Below the pieces are notes generated by a model. That model did no database searches, was not told the origin of the DNA, and was given only the letters and a program-made list of their open reading frames with translations. Shown piece after piece: positions 24,029-33,152 of a stretch of 50,701 nucleotides of DNA; positions within the stretch are counted from its first letter, which is position 1; each line of letters starts with the position of its first letter. This DNA comes from an uncultured Bacilli bacterium (GTDB lineage Bacteria > Bacillota_I > Bacilli_A > RF39 > UBA660): the NCBI GenBank assembly GCA_944371545.1, contig CALVXT010000001.1:1-50701 (forward strand). The letters run 5' to 3'. The position numbers were made by a program, and so were the translations under genes.

Positions 24029-25886
24029 CTTTACTATACTCTTTCTTTAAATACACACTTAAAATAGCTATATCAGAAGGATTTACTCCACTAATTCTTG
24101 CCGCCTGACCGACTGAAATTGGTCTTACTTTTTCTAATTTTTGACGAGCTTCTGAAGCCAAGTTTTTGACTTTTTGATAATCTATATCTTTCGGAATCAT
24201 TTTTTCTTCTAATTTTTTCATTTTTTCAACTTCTTTATAGGTCTTTTTTATGTATCCTTCATATTTTATTTGAATTTCTAATTCTTCTTTTGTTTGATTA
24301 TCTATAGGAATTTCTAAGATTTTTTCTAAAAATTCCATGGTAATTTCTGGTCTTTTTAATAAATTATATAGACTATCTGTTATATTTGGAATTTCTTTTT
24401 GGTTTTCTTCAAATATTTCCTTAATTTCTGGGGTGATTTTTAATTTTGTTTCTTGGAGATATTTTTCCCCTTCTTGGATTTTTTGTAATCGATTTTGATA
24501 ATTTTGATACTGTCTTTCAGTTATACTTCCTACTTTATGAGCATATTCTCTTAATCTTAAGTCGGCATTATCATGGCGAAGGATTAATCGAAATTCAGCT
24601 CGTGATGTTAACATACGATAAGGTTCAGCCGTTCCTTTGGTTACTAAATCATCTATTAAAACTCCAATATATGCATCATTTCTCTTTAATATAAGAGGCT
24701 CTTTGTTTTCTAGTTTTAAACTAGCATTTATTCCAGCAATTAAACCTTGTCCGGCTGCTTCTTCATAACCGCTTGTACCATTTATTTGGCCTGCGGTAAA
24801 TAAATTATGGATGATTTTTGACTCTAATGATGGAGTTATTTGAAGAGGGTCTATTGCATCATATTCAATTGCATAGGCATATTTTGAAATCACCGCATTT
24901 TCTAGTCCACTTAAACTATGGACCATACGCTCTTGAATATCTCTTGGCATTGATGTTGAAAAACCTTGTAAATACCATTCATCATAATAAAGACTTTCTG
25001 GTTCTAAAAATAATTGATGTCTTTCTTTATCTTTAAAACGAACAAGTTTATCTTCAATACTTGGACAATATCTTGGTCCTACTCCTGTTACGAATCCACC
25101 GTACATTGCCGATTTATCTAGGTTATCTAAAATAACTTTATGAGTGTTTTCATTAGTATAAATTAGAAAACATTTTTGTTGTTCATTGATTTTATATGCT
25201 GGAGGGTTATCAAAAGAAAATGTCCAGTAGGTATTATCTCCATATTCTGGTTGCATTTTTGAAAAGTCAATAGATGCTGCTTTTATTCTTTGTGGTGTTC
25301 CCGTTTTTAGACGTTGGATTGTAAAGCCATATTTTTTTAAGTTATCGCTTAAATGATTACTTCTTGGTTCGCCATGTGGTCCTGATGGCGTACTTTCTGA
25401 GCCTATTAAAATATTTGCTTTTAAGTATGTTCCGGTTGTTAAAATAACCATAGATGATTCGATTTTTGTCCCATCTGCTAGAACTACTCCTTTTACACTA
25501 TTCTTTTCCACTATTAAATCTTCTACTGTTCCTTCTAAAATAGATAAATTTGGAGTATTTTCAAGTTCTTTTTGCATGTTTTGTGGATAAGTGATTTTAT
25601 CTGCTTGAGCTCTTAGAGAACGAACAGCTGGTCCTTTTGAATTGTTTAGCATTTTAATTTGAAAATGTGAAATATCAGCTATTCGTCCCATTATTCCACC
25701 TAAGGCATCAATTTCTCTTACAATAATTCCTTTAGCTGTACCGCCAATTGATGGATTGCATGGCATGTCTCCAATATTTTTTTTGTTCATTGTAATTAAA
25801 AGGGTTTTATGTCCTTTAAACGCGGCGATATGACTTGCTTCGATACCGGCATGTCCGCCACCAACAACTATTACTTCATAATTCAT
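24021..25886 (-). CDS. mnmG: tRNA uridine-34 carboxymethylaminomethyl modification enzyme MnmG
   Basis: FAD-dependent half of the MnmE-MnmG complex that modifies the wobble uridine. Seen: FAD fold VVGGGHAGIEASHIAA at the start, GDMPCNPSIGGTAKG with a conserved catalytic Cys, RLKTGTPQRI, and the C-terminal helical tRNA-binding region ending in SGVNPSDIAILSVYL. 621 residues. Its partner mnmE lies upstream with one GNAT gene between. Confidence 0.97.
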   Translation of the reverse strand: MNYEVIVVGGGHAGIEASHIAAFKGHKTLLITMNKKNIGDMPCNPSIGGTAKGIIVREIDALGGIMGRIADISHFQIKMLNNSKGPAVRSLRAQADKITYPQNMQKELENTPNLSILEGTVEDLIVEKNSVKGVVLADGTKIESSMVILTTGTYLKANILIGSESTPSGPHGEPRSNHLSDNLKKYGFTIQRLKTGTPQRIKAASIDFSKMQPEYGDNTYWTFSFDNPPAYKINEQQKCFLIYTNENTHKVILDNLDKSAMYGGFVTGVGPRYCPSIEDKLVRFKDKERHQLFLEPESLYYDEWYLQGFSTSMPRDIQERMVHSLSGLENAVISKYAYAIEYDAIDPLQITPSLESKIIHNLFTAGQINGTSGYEEAAGQGLIAGINASLKLENKEPLILKRNDAYIGVLIDDLVTKGTAEPYRMLTSRAEFRLILRHDNADLRLREYAHKVGSITERQYQNYQNRLQKIQEGEKYLQETKLKITPEIKEIFEENQKEIPNITDSLYNLLKRPEITMEFLEKILEIPIDNQTKEELEIQIKYEGYIKKTYKEVEKMKKLEEKMIPKDIDYQKVKNLASEARQKLEKVRPISVGQAARISGVNPSDIAILSVYLKKEYSKDE

Positions 25887-25891
25887 TTAAA

Positions 25892-26401
25892 TCACTTCTT
25901 TTCTAATTTTTTTTCATAATAATCATAATCTCCCGGATATTCTGCTTGAAAACTGCCAATATATTCAAAATTTAATTTTTCTAATAAATTTTTCATTTTT
26001 ATATTATTATGTTCAATGTCAATTTTTAAAATTTTCGCACGATTTTGTAAAGCTACTTTTTCGGCATATTCTAGTAGTTTTTTGCCTATTTGTTGTCTCC
26101 GGTAATCAAGTGATACACCTAATCGATGAATAACATAGGATTTTAAATTTGAACTACAAATATATTTGACATATTCATTTTCAAAATCTTCTGCTACATA
26201 AATTACACCTTTTATGATATTATCTTCTTCATAAACATATAAGTTTTCTTTCTTTATATCATTATAAAAATCATCATTACTAGGATATTCATTTATTGTT
26301 ATTCCCCATTGTGGATTATTCATATTTTTTAATTCAATTTTAATTTTTAAAATCATTTGATTAATTTGTGATAAATCATTTAAACTTGCTAATCTTATCA
26401 T
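25892..26401 (-). CDS. GNAT-family N-acetyltransferase
   Basis: 169 residues with the GNAT fold: MIRLASLNDLSQINQMI start, a central strand VIYVAEDF, the acetyl-CoA loop YRRQQIGKKLLEYAE (R/Q-x-x-G-x-G/K pattern) and the C-terminal ENNIKMKNLLEKLNFEYIG-like segment. Substrate unknown. It sits between mnmE and mnmG, an insertion relative to the Bacillus order. Confidence 0.82.
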   Translation of the reverse strand: MIRLASLNDLSQINQMILKIKIELKNMNNPQWGITINEYPSNDDFYNDIKKENLYVYEEDNIIKGVIYVAEDFENEYVKYICSSNLKSYVIHRLGVSLDYRRQQIGKKLLEYAEKVALQNRAKILKIDIEHNNIKMKNLLEKLNFEYIGSFQAEYPGDYDYYEKKLEKK

Positions 26402-26410
26402 ACAGCTTTC

Positions 26411-27766
26411 CTACTTTCCTAAACAAAATCTTTTAAAAATATTATCTACCAGTTCTTCTTCATAAGCTTCGCCTATAATTTTTCCTAAGTTTTCCCAAGC
26501 ATCTTTAATATCTATAGCAAGCATGTCTACGGGGATATCGTTTTTATTTTCTTCCATTACATGACTGATACTTTTTAAAGCTTGCTTTGCTAGAGAAATT
26601 TGACGAGTATTAAATAAAAAGCTTAAATCTTTATAACTCATATCTTCTAAAGAAAAACTTTTTAAAATTTCTTCTTTTAAATCATCTAATCCTCTATTTG
26701 TTTTCGTACTTCCATAAAGAATTTTTTTCAAAGTTTCTAAATCTTCTATTTTTGAATCTAAATCTACTTTGTTAATAAAAATAATTGCTTTCTGTTTTTC
26801 TATTTTTTCTAACAATTTTTTATCGTCTTTTGTTAATTTTTCATTGTTGTTTAAAACCAAAATGGTGATATCTGCTTGTTCTAGAATTTTCTTACTTTTT
26901 TCTACACCTATTTTTTCAACAGTATCTTCTGTATCTCGAATTCCAGCAGTATCGATAAAATTTAAATCGATTCCTTTGTATTCAATAGTTCCTTCCACAA
27001 TATCTCTAGTTGTACCGGATATATCTGTTACTATTGCTTTATCTTCTTCTAATAATGCGTTTAACAAAGATGATTTTCCTACATTTGGTCTTCCTATGAT
27101 TGCAATATTTATTCCATTTTTTATTTTTTTGCTATTTTCAGATTCTTCGACTATTTTTTGTAATTCATTTTTTATTTCAGTTAAAACTGGAGTAATATTT
27201 TCTTTGGTAATTTGTAACTCATCAATATATTCTGGATAATCAATATTTACCTCAATATTTGCAAGTAAGGAAACCATTTTTTCTCGCAAGTCTTGTATTA
27301 GTTTTGTTGTTTTGCCACTTACACCATTAATTGCCATTTTTCTTGCATTTTCATTTTTAGCTTCTAATAAATCTTCAATACTCTCTGCTTCTAATAAATT
27401 AATCCGCCCATTTAAAAAAGCTCTTTTTGTAAATTCACCAGGTTCTGCTTGTACTGCTCCATTTACATACAATAATTCTAGTATTTTATTAGCTGTTATA
27501 TTTCCTCCATGACAATTTATTTCTACTACATCCTCTTTTGTATAGGTTTTTGGAGCACGCATGAGCATTACTAATACTTCATCTATTACATTATCACCGT
27601 CTTTAATAAATCCGTAATGAATTGTATGAGATTCTGCATTTTTGAATTTTTTATTTGTAAAAATTTTACTAACAATTTCTACTGCTTCTGGTCCGCTTAC
27701 TCTAACTATATTGATAGCTCCTACTCCAATACTATTGGTTGAAATTGCGGCAATTGTTGAATCCAT
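26411..27766 (-). CDS. mnmE: tRNA modification GTPase MnmE
   Basis: GTPase partner of MnmG in wobble uridine modification. Seen: folate-binding N-terminal domain, G1 GRPNVGKSS (225-233), DTAGIRDT (G3), NKVD (G4), and the C-terminal CLGK carrying the conserved Cys. 451 residues. An exact Noc site lies in the 91-base gap between its start and jag. Confidence 0.97.
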   Translation of the reverse strand: MDSTIAAISTNSIGVGAINIVRVSGPEAVEIVSKIFTNKKFKNAESHTIHYGFIKDGDNVIDEVLVMLMRAPKTYTKEDVVEINCHGGNITANKILELLYVNGAVQAEPGEFTKRAFLNGRINLLEAESIEDLLEAKNENARKMAINGVSGKTTKLIQDLREKMVSLLANIEVNIDYPEYIDELQITKENITPVLTEIKNELQKIVEESENSKKIKNGINIAIIGRPNVGKSSLLNALLEEDKAIVTDISGTTRDIVEGTIEYKGIDLNFIDTAGIRDTEDTVEKIGVEKSKKILEQADITILVLNNNEKLTKDDKKLLEKIEKQKAIIFINKVDLDSKIEDLETLKKILYGSTKTNRGLDDLKEEILKSFSLEDMSYKDLSFLFNTRQISLAKQALKSISHVMEENKNDIPVDMLAIDIKDAWENLGKIIGEAYEEELVDNIFKRFCLGK

Positions 27767-27820
27767 AATATCACTTCCACTCGCGGGTATTATATCATTA
27801 TTTTGTTTATATGTAAAAAA

Positions 27821-27842
27821 AATTATTTCCCGGGAAATAATT
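27821..27842. promoter_or_regulatory. Noc-binding site between jag and mnmE
   Basis: Exact ATTTCCCGGGAAAT (27825-27838) inside a perfect 22-base palindrome. It equals the known B. subtilis Noc site, and noc is 8 kb away. Confidence 0.85.
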
Positions 27843-27857
27843 ATTAAAAAAAACAGA

Positions 27858-28454
27858 TTACTCTGCTTTTATTACTATATGACGATGTGGTTCTTCTCCT
27901 TCACTTACTGTTGAAACTCCTTTAAAATTTGCTAATTTATTATGAATTATTCTTCTTTCGTAAGAGTTCATATCTTCTAAAATCACATCATTCTTTGTTT
28001 GTCTTACTTCTTTAGCCATTTTAATTGCTAGTCTTTCTAAGTTTGCAATTCTTTTTTCTTTATAATTTTCAACATCTAACACTATTTTAGGATGAACATG
28101 CCAATCCATATTTATTTTTGCTTTTACTAAAGTTTCTAAAGCTTTTAAAGTTTGTCCATTTTTTCCAATTAAAATTGGATTATTATCTGAGTACATAGTA
28201 ATATTAAATATTTCTTCATTAATACTCGTTTCAAACTTTACTTCTAGTCCTAATCCTTCAATGATTTCTTTTAAATAATTTTTTATTTCTTCTAGAATCT
28301 CTGGATAAGAAATTGCAGACACTTGATATAGTTTTCCTTTAAATAATCCGCCCTTTTTTTCTTCAGTTGTATAATAAATTTTGTCTGTATGAAGAAGATT
28401 TTTTGCTTCTTCTACTGCTTCAATTAACGTTTTAGCTTCTACTACCGTTGGCAT
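27858..28454 (-). CDS. jag: KhpB/Jag RNA-binding protein
   Basis: Jag-N, KH and R3H domain RNA-binding protein linked to cell elongation and sporulation control. Seen: Jag-N domain with GGLFKGKLYQV, KH motif LIGKNGQTLKALETLV, and R3H segment NSYERRIIHNKLA. 198 residues. Its stop-start spacing to yidC is one base, consistent with the conserved yidC-jag pair. Confidence 0.94.
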   Translation of the reverse strand: MPTVVEAKTLIEAVEEAKNLLHTDKIYYTTEEKKGGLFKGKLYQVSAISYPEILEEIKNYLKEIIEGLGLEVKFETSINEEIFNITMYSDNNPILIGKNGQTLKALETLVKAKINMDWHVHPKIVLDVENYKEKRIANLERLAIKMAKEVRQTKNDVILEDMNSYERRIIHNKLANFKGVSTVSEGEEPHRHIVIKAE

Positions 28455-28455
28455 T

Positions 28456-29484
28456 TTACTTCACTTCTTTCTTTTTCTTTTTTGTGTTATCCTTTTTTTC
28501 TTTATGTTTCACATCAATAACTTTTGGATCTTTTTGTTCTTTTGCTAAGATCTTTTTTATAACATAATTTTGAACTACTGAGAATCCATTAATTATAATC
28601 CAGTAAAATGCAATTGCAGTTGGTAAACTAAATGAGGCAATGGAAATACTTATAATCATAAACATTACCATAAAATTCATTTGTTTCATCATTTCATTAT
28701 TTTGATTACTTTTCATTGTATTTCTAAATGAAAGATATGTTGTTGCAACAATTAAGAAAATTAATACAATATAAATGTATTGCCCTTCTGCTAATCCTTT
28801 CCATGGTGTCATACCAAGATGCATACCAAATAATTCTCCTTCAAATATTGCTGGCACTTCATTAATTGCTGCTAAAAATGCAAAGAATAAAGGAATTTGA
28901 ATTAATGCTACTAAACATCCAGAAACTGGATTAATTTTGTATTTTTGGTAAACCATCATCGTTTCTTGACTTTTTGCCATCATTGAATCACTATCAGTTC
29001 TTCCAGCATATTTTTTTTCAATTCTCGCTATTTCAGGTTGAGCTTTTTGTAAATTTGTTGATTGTCTCATACTTTTAATTGATAATGGCATCAATACCAA
29101 ACGAATTAAAAGTCCAACAACCATTACGGAAATACCAAAATTGTTAAATAAAAATCCAACTTGTAAAATAATAAATGCTAGTGGTCTAACTAAAATAGCT
29201 TCCCATAAGCCATCATATTTATTTGAAGTTAAAGTAAATTCTTCACAGGTTGGTAACTCATTAACTGGTGTCTCCATTTGGTCTGCATGACTCTCATAGA
29301 TTTTATACAGTTCTGAATCTTTTTCTGGTTGACATAAAATATTTTTTTGAACACTTTGACCAGTCACTTCATTTACTAAAATATTCCCATTTTCATCTTT
29401 TAAATAATTATCTGATCCACAGCCACTTGTTAGAAAAATCATTCCTAACAAGATTAAAGCTAAAATTTTATTTTGTTTTTTCAT
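28456..29484 (-). CDS. yidC: YidC/SpoIIIJ membrane protein insertase
   Basis: Inserts and folds membrane proteins with or without Sec. Seen: lipoprotein signal ending LTSGC (C22), the 60KD_IMP core beginning about residue 95 with RLVLMPLSIKSMRQS, YQKYKINPVSGCL, and a strongly basic C-terminal tail. 342 residues. The start overlaps rnpA by 17 bases. SpoIIIJ-type in view of the sporulation genes. Confidence 0.95.
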   Translation of the reverse strand: MKKQNKILALILLGMIFLTSGCGSDNYLKDENGNILVNEVTGQSVQKNILCQPEKDSELYKIYESHADQMETPVNELPTCEEFTLTSNKYDGLWEAILVRPLAFIILQVGFLFNNFGISVMVVGLLIRLVLMPLSIKSMRQSTNLQKAQPEIARIEKKYAGRTDSDSMMAKSQETMMVYQKYKINPVSGCLVALIQIPLFFAFLAAINEVPAIFEGELFGMHLGMTPWKGLAEGQYIYIVLIFLIVATTYLSFRNTMKSNQNNEMMKQMNFMVMFMIISISIASFSLPTAIAFYWIIINGFSVVQNYVIKKILAKEQKDPKVIDVKHKEKKDNTKKKKKEVK

Positions 29485-29812
29485 GTTTGCTCCTTTGTTT
29501 CATTAAATTTAGAAAGCTTTCTTGCATTTCTTTAAAGTTTAAATCACGAACACTTTCTTTCATTATTATAATATAATCTTCATTGTACTTCAAATCTTTT
29601 TTCCATTCATCTAAGATAAATCTCATTCTTCTTTTTAGCTTATTTCTAGTCACTGCGTTACCAAGTTTTTTTGATACAGCGATTCCATAATGTGGAAAAG
29701 TATATTTTCCTTTCCTTATATATATAGAAAAGTTTTTATTTTTTATATATCTTTCATTTTTAATGATTTCTGAAAATTCTTGATGAGATTTTATCATTTC
29801 TATTTTCTTCAA
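29468..29812 (-). CDS. rnpA: Ribonuclease P protein component
   Basis: Protein subunit of RNase P that processes tRNA 5' ends. Seen: basic protein with GIAVSKKLGNAVTRNKLKRR, the RNR motif. I choose the TTG start at 29810-29812 (MKKIEMIKSHQEF, 114 residues), because the upstream ATG at 29833 lies in the ribosome site GAAAGGAGC that serves this TTG. A hairpin separates it from rpmH. Confidence 0.94.
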   Translation of the reverse strand: MKKIEMIKSHQEFSEIIKNERYIKNKNFSIYIRKGKYTFPHYGIAVSKKLGNAVTRNKLKRRMRFILDEWKKDLKYNEDYIIIMKESVRDLNFKEMQESFLNLMKQRSKHEKTK

Positions 29813-29835
29813 AAAAATGCTCCTTTCTTTCATAT

Positions 29836-29863
29836 AAAAAAAGCCACATAAAAGATGTGGTTT
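29836..29863 (-). terminator. Attenuating terminator between rpmH and rnpA
   Basis: Minus-strand stem CCACAT/ATGTGG with a five-base loop followed by CTTTTTTT. Lets rpmH be made in excess of rnpA. Confidence 0.8.
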
Positions 29864-29986
29864 TTACTTACATAGTTTTTTACGTCCTTTTTTTCTTCTA
29901 CTTTTTAAAATGTTTGTTTCTTTACGAGCAAAAAATCCATGTTTCTTTGCTTTTTTACGTTTATTTGGTTGATAAGTTCCTACCAT
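29864..29986 (-). CDS. rpmH: Ribosomal protein L34
   Basis: 40-residue basic protein, short enough to be missed: MVGTYQPNKRKKAKKHGF, then FARKETNILKSRRKKGRKKL. The pattern TYQPNKRK-HGF-R-SRR-KGRK is diagnostic for L34. Ribosome site GGAGGGAAG upstream of the ATG. First gene of the leftward run from oriC. Confidence 0.96.
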   Translation of the reverse strand: MVGTYQPNKRKKAKKHGFFARKETNILKSRRKKGRKKLCK

Positions 29987-30018
29987 AGTTCTTCCCTCCT
30001 TTTTCCTAAAGCTCCCTT

Positions 30019-30048
30019 ATTATAATATTAAAATCTAGAAAAAGTCAA
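30019..30048 (-). promoter_or_regulatory. Promoter of rpmH
   Basis: Minus strand TTGACT (30043-30048), 18-base spacer, TATAAT (30019-30024), 33 bases before the rpmH start. Confidence 0.7.
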
Positions 30049-30072
30049 CAATTAGTGTATTATATAGGAAAT

Positions 30073-30284
30073 TGTGAATAATTGTCCACATATGCTATAA
30101 GCATTTTTTTCTTTATTTTCGTCACTTTTTCTTCAGTTATAAACATATTCACAGTATGTGGATAATTTATTTTCACATTATCCACTAATTCACATTAAAA
30201 ATTTTTTTGAAATGTTGATAATGTGGATAAGTGTATTTTTTTCTTTTATTATCTTGGTTTCTTTTGTTGATAAGTTGTGAATAG
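30073..30284. other. oriC: Left part of oriC: DnaA-box cluster upstream of dnaA
   Basis: Gene-free region between rpmH and dnaA (29987-30367) with about ten DnaA boxes. Exact TTATNCACA or its complement: 30073-30081, 30157-30165, 30222-30230. One-mismatch copies: 30082-30090, 30145-30153, 30178-30186, 30186-30194, 30213-30221, 30265-30273, 30276-30284. Both orientations occur. Same place as the incA/incB box clusters of B. subtilis. Confidence 0.9.
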
Positions 30285-30367
30285 TGTGTTAGTATACATT
30301 TTAGTCTTTTAAATTGAAAGAAAAAAGTGTAGAATATTGTTGACAAATGTTAAAGCGGGGTGGTTTC

Positions 30368-31756
30368 ATGGGCGAAAAAGATCTTTGGCAATCTGTATTA
30401 GACGAGATATATCCAGAAGTTAATACCGCTTCTTTTCATGCTTGGTTTAATGATTTGAAGTTGATTAAAATACAAAATAATAAGGTTTTTATTCAAGTGC
30501 CTATGGAAATACATAAACGTATTTTAACCCAAAATTATTATACTTTATTAGATGATGCTTTTTATAAAATAACAAATCATAATTATGAATTTGAATTTTT
30601 ATTAAAAGAAGAAGTTGAAACTGAAGAGGAAAAAGAAACAGTCAATGTGGATAATGTGGATAACTTAGTAAATGTTGTTAATACACCGACTGTTACAGTT
30701 GAAAGAGAATGGGAATCAAACTTAATTCCTGATTTAAATTTTGATAATTATATAGTAGGGGACTCCAATAGACTGGCTAAAACGGCTGGAATGATTGTTG
30801 CTGAACAACCTGGAAAAGTTCATAATCCCTTATTTATATATGGTAAAAGTGGGTTAGGGAAGACTCATTTAATGCATGCAATAGGGAATTATATAGCTAC
30901 TCACTCTAATAAAAAGGTTTTATACACAACTAGTGAAATGTTTAAGGATGATTATATTAATATTATTAGTAATGAAAATAAAGGAAATAATATTCAGGTT
31001 GCTTCAGATTTTAAGAAGAAATATCGTGAAGTTGATGTGTTAATAATTGATGATATTCAATATTTAGTTGGAGCAGAGAAGACTCAACAGGAATTTTTCC
31101 ATACTTTTAATGCATTACATCAAGCAAATAAACAAATAATTATTAGTTCTGATCGTAGTCCTGATGACTTAAAATTATTAGAAGAGAGATTACGTAGTCG
31201 TTTTATGTGGGGACTACCTGTGGATATTTATCCACCGGATTTTGAACTTCGATGTAAAATTATTCGTTCAAAATTAAAAAATACTTCCATTGTTAATAAG
31301 ATTGATGAAAATGTTATTGAATACATTGCTAATAACTGTCAAAATGATGTTAGATTCCTTGAAGGGGCGGTAAATAGACTACTTGCATATACTGCAATGA
31401 TTGTACCAGAAGTTGTTGATTTAAACTTTGCTATTGAAGCTTTAGCGGACTTTGTGAATCATAATATTTATACACGTAGTAGTATTGAAGGAATTCAAAA
31501 AGCTGTCGCAGATTATTATAAAATCACTGTCGATGATTTAAAGGGAAAGAAAAGAAGCGCAAATATTGCTTATCCTAGGCAAATAGCTATGTATTTATCA
31601 AGAACACTTACTGAGGAAAACTTAAATCGTATCGGTTTAGAATTTGGTGGAAGAGATCATTCGACAGTTATCCACGCTTGTGATAAAATAACAAGTGATT
31701 TAAAGAAAAATCCTGCATTAGAACAGCAATTGAAGGAGATTCAAAATAAAATGTAA
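30368..31756 (+). CDS. dnaA: Chromosomal replication initiator DnaA
   Basis: Binds DnaA boxes and opens oriC. Seen: domain I (DLWQSVLDEIYPEVNTASFHAWF), linker about 80-115, AAA+ domain with Walker A GKSGLGKTH and Walker B LIIDDIQYL, and domain IV with GGRDHSTVIHACDKI. The ATG at 30368 (MGEKDLW, 462 residues) is preceded by GGGGTGG; an in-frame ATG at 30347 has no ribosome site. Two tandem exact DnaA boxes lie inside the linker codons (30646-30663). Confidence 0.97.
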   Translation: MGEKDLWQSVLDEIYPEVNTASFHAWFNDLKLIKIQNNKVFIQVPMEIHKRILTQNYYTLLDDAFYKITNHNYEFEFLLKEEVETEEEKETVNVDNVDNLVNVVNTPTVTVEREWESNLIPDLNFDNYIVGDSNRLAKTAGMIVAEQPGKVHNPLFIYGKSGLGKTHLMHAIGNYIATHSNKKVLYTTSEMFKDDYINIISNENKGNNIQVASDFKKKYREVDVLIIDDIQYLVGAEKTQQEFFHTFNALHQANKQIIISSDRSPDDLKLLEERLRSRFMWGLPVDIYPPDFELRCKIIRSKLKNTSIVNKIDENVIEYIANNCQNDVRFLEGAVNRLLAYTAMIVPEVVDLNFAIEALADFVNHNIYTRSSIEGIQKAVADYYKITVDDLKGKKRSANIAYPRQIAMYLSRTLTEENLNRIGLEFGGRDHSTVIHACDKITSDLKKNPALEQQLKEIQNKM

Positions 31757-31893
31757 TGTGGATAATTTTTATTGATGTGAATAATTATGCACATGAAAAT
31801 TCGACAAAATCTTTAAGTTTTAAAGGAATTTTAAGAGTTATGCACATTATCCACATCATTAATAATATGAATATATAATTATAAAATAAGAAA
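31757..31893. other. oriC: Right part of oriC: DnaA boxes and unwinding region between dnaA and dnaN
   Basis: Five exact DnaA boxes: 31757-31765 and 31776-31784 in one orientation, 31785-31793, 31838-31846 and 31847-31855 in the other. A stretch of almost pure A/T follows (31857-31893), the likely unwinding element. Matches the incC/DUE position in Bacillus. Confidence 0.85.
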
Positions 31894-31905
31894 GAGGGAA
31901 AGATT

Positions 31906-33024
31906 ATGAAATTTGCAATTGAGAAAAACATATTATTAGAAAATTTAAATAATGTTGTTAGAGGGATATCAACAAAGAATGTTATTCCTGTATTAAATGG
32001 TATTAAATTTGAATTAAAAGAGGATGGTTTAACTTTAACAGCTAGTGATAGTGAATTAACTATAGAATCTTTTATTGAAAGTAAGTTAATACGTAATATA
32101 GAAAGTACAGGTACTATTATTATTAGTAGTAAATATATTTTAGATATTATTCGTAAAATGCCTAGTGATATTATTAACTTTGAAATGATGGATAGTTTAA
32201 AAATTAAAATTTATTCAGATTTTAATCAATATAATTTAAATTGTTTAGATCCAACAGAATATCCAGCTATTAAGTTGATAACTCATAAAGATCCTATTGT
32301 AATTAAAGCGGATGTTTTAAAAGAATTAATAAATCAAACTTCTTTTGCTATATCTACTCAAGAATTACGCCCTATATTAACTGGTTTAAATATGAAAATT
32401 AATGGAGATTTATTCGAAGTTATTGCTACAGATTCTTATCGTTTGGCTAAGAAAAATATTAAATTAGATACTCCTGTAGATACTGATGTAAACATTGTTA
32501 TTCCAGGAAAAAATATTACCGAGTTAGAGCATATTTTAGTTGATGATGAAGAAGTTTATATGAATGTATTTAATAATCGAGTATTATTTCAATATAAAAA
32601 TATTAAATTTCAAACAAATATTTTATCAGGAAGTTATCCAAATACCTCTAATTTAATTCCAACAGAATTTGAAATTATTGTACAAACAAAGAAAAGTGAA
32701 TTTATGGGAGCTGTAGATCGTGCTGCTTTATTGACTCAAGGTAAAGATAAAAATATTATAAAAATGAAGATTGAAAATAAAGAAATGATTATTAATTCAT
32801 ATGCTTCTGAAATAGGTAAAACAGAGGAGAGAGTAGCTATAGATACGGATGAAAAGTCAACAATTGATATTTCTTTCAGTGCTCGTTATATGATGGATGC
32901 TTTAAAAACTATTAAAGATGAAGATATTTTAATTCTTTTAAATAATGATGTTAAACCTATAGTACTTAAATCTTTAACAGATGAAAGTTTAATTCAATTA
33001 ATTTTACCTATAAAAACATACTAA
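31906..33024 (+). CDS. dnaN: DNA polymerase III beta sliding clamp
   Basis: Ring clamp that tethers replication and repair polymerases. 372 residues; seen: MKFAIEKNILLENLNNV, RGISTKNVIPVLNGIKFEL, ATDSYRLAKK, and the C-terminal hydrophobic end PIVLKSLTDESLIQLILPIKTY with the LILP clamp motif. Ribosome site GAGGGAAAG. Ends in its own terminator before comK. Confidence 0.97.
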   Translation: MKFAIEKNILLENLNNVVRGISTKNVIPVLNGIKFELKEDGLTLTASDSELTIESFIESKLIRNIESTGTIIISSKYILDIIRKMPSDIINFEMMDSLKIKIYSDFNQYNLNCLDPTEYPAIKLITHKDPIVIKADVLKELINQTSFAISTQELRPILTGLNMKINGDLFEVIATDSYRLAKKNIKLDTPVDTDVNIVIPGKNITELEHILVDDEEVYMNVFNNRVLFQYKNIKFQTNILSGSYPNTSNLIPTEFEIIVQTKKSEFMGAVDRAALLTQGKDKNIIKMKIENKEMIINSYASEIGKTEERVAIDTDEKSTIDISFSARYMMDALKTIKDEDILILLNNDVKPIVLKSLTDESLIQLILPIKTY

Positions 33025-33026
33025 GA

Positions 33027-33046
33027 CTGTCAAATGGCAGTTTTTT
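33027..33046 (+). terminator. Terminator after dnaN
   Basis: Stem CTGTC/GGCAG (one G-U pair) with an AAAT loop and T6, directly after the dnaN stop. Confidence 0.65.
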
Positions 33047-33152
33047 GTTTTAAAAATTAATAAATTTAAAATTTGTTTTCTTTTTTTCGACATTTTTTTT
33101 CTCTTTTATATGGTAGGGTAAGAACAATTTTCATATGAATGGGGGAAAAATT

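Noticed and set aside
26769..27239. 156-aa plus-strand frame opposite mnmE
   Set aside because: Antisense shadow of a highly conserved gene.
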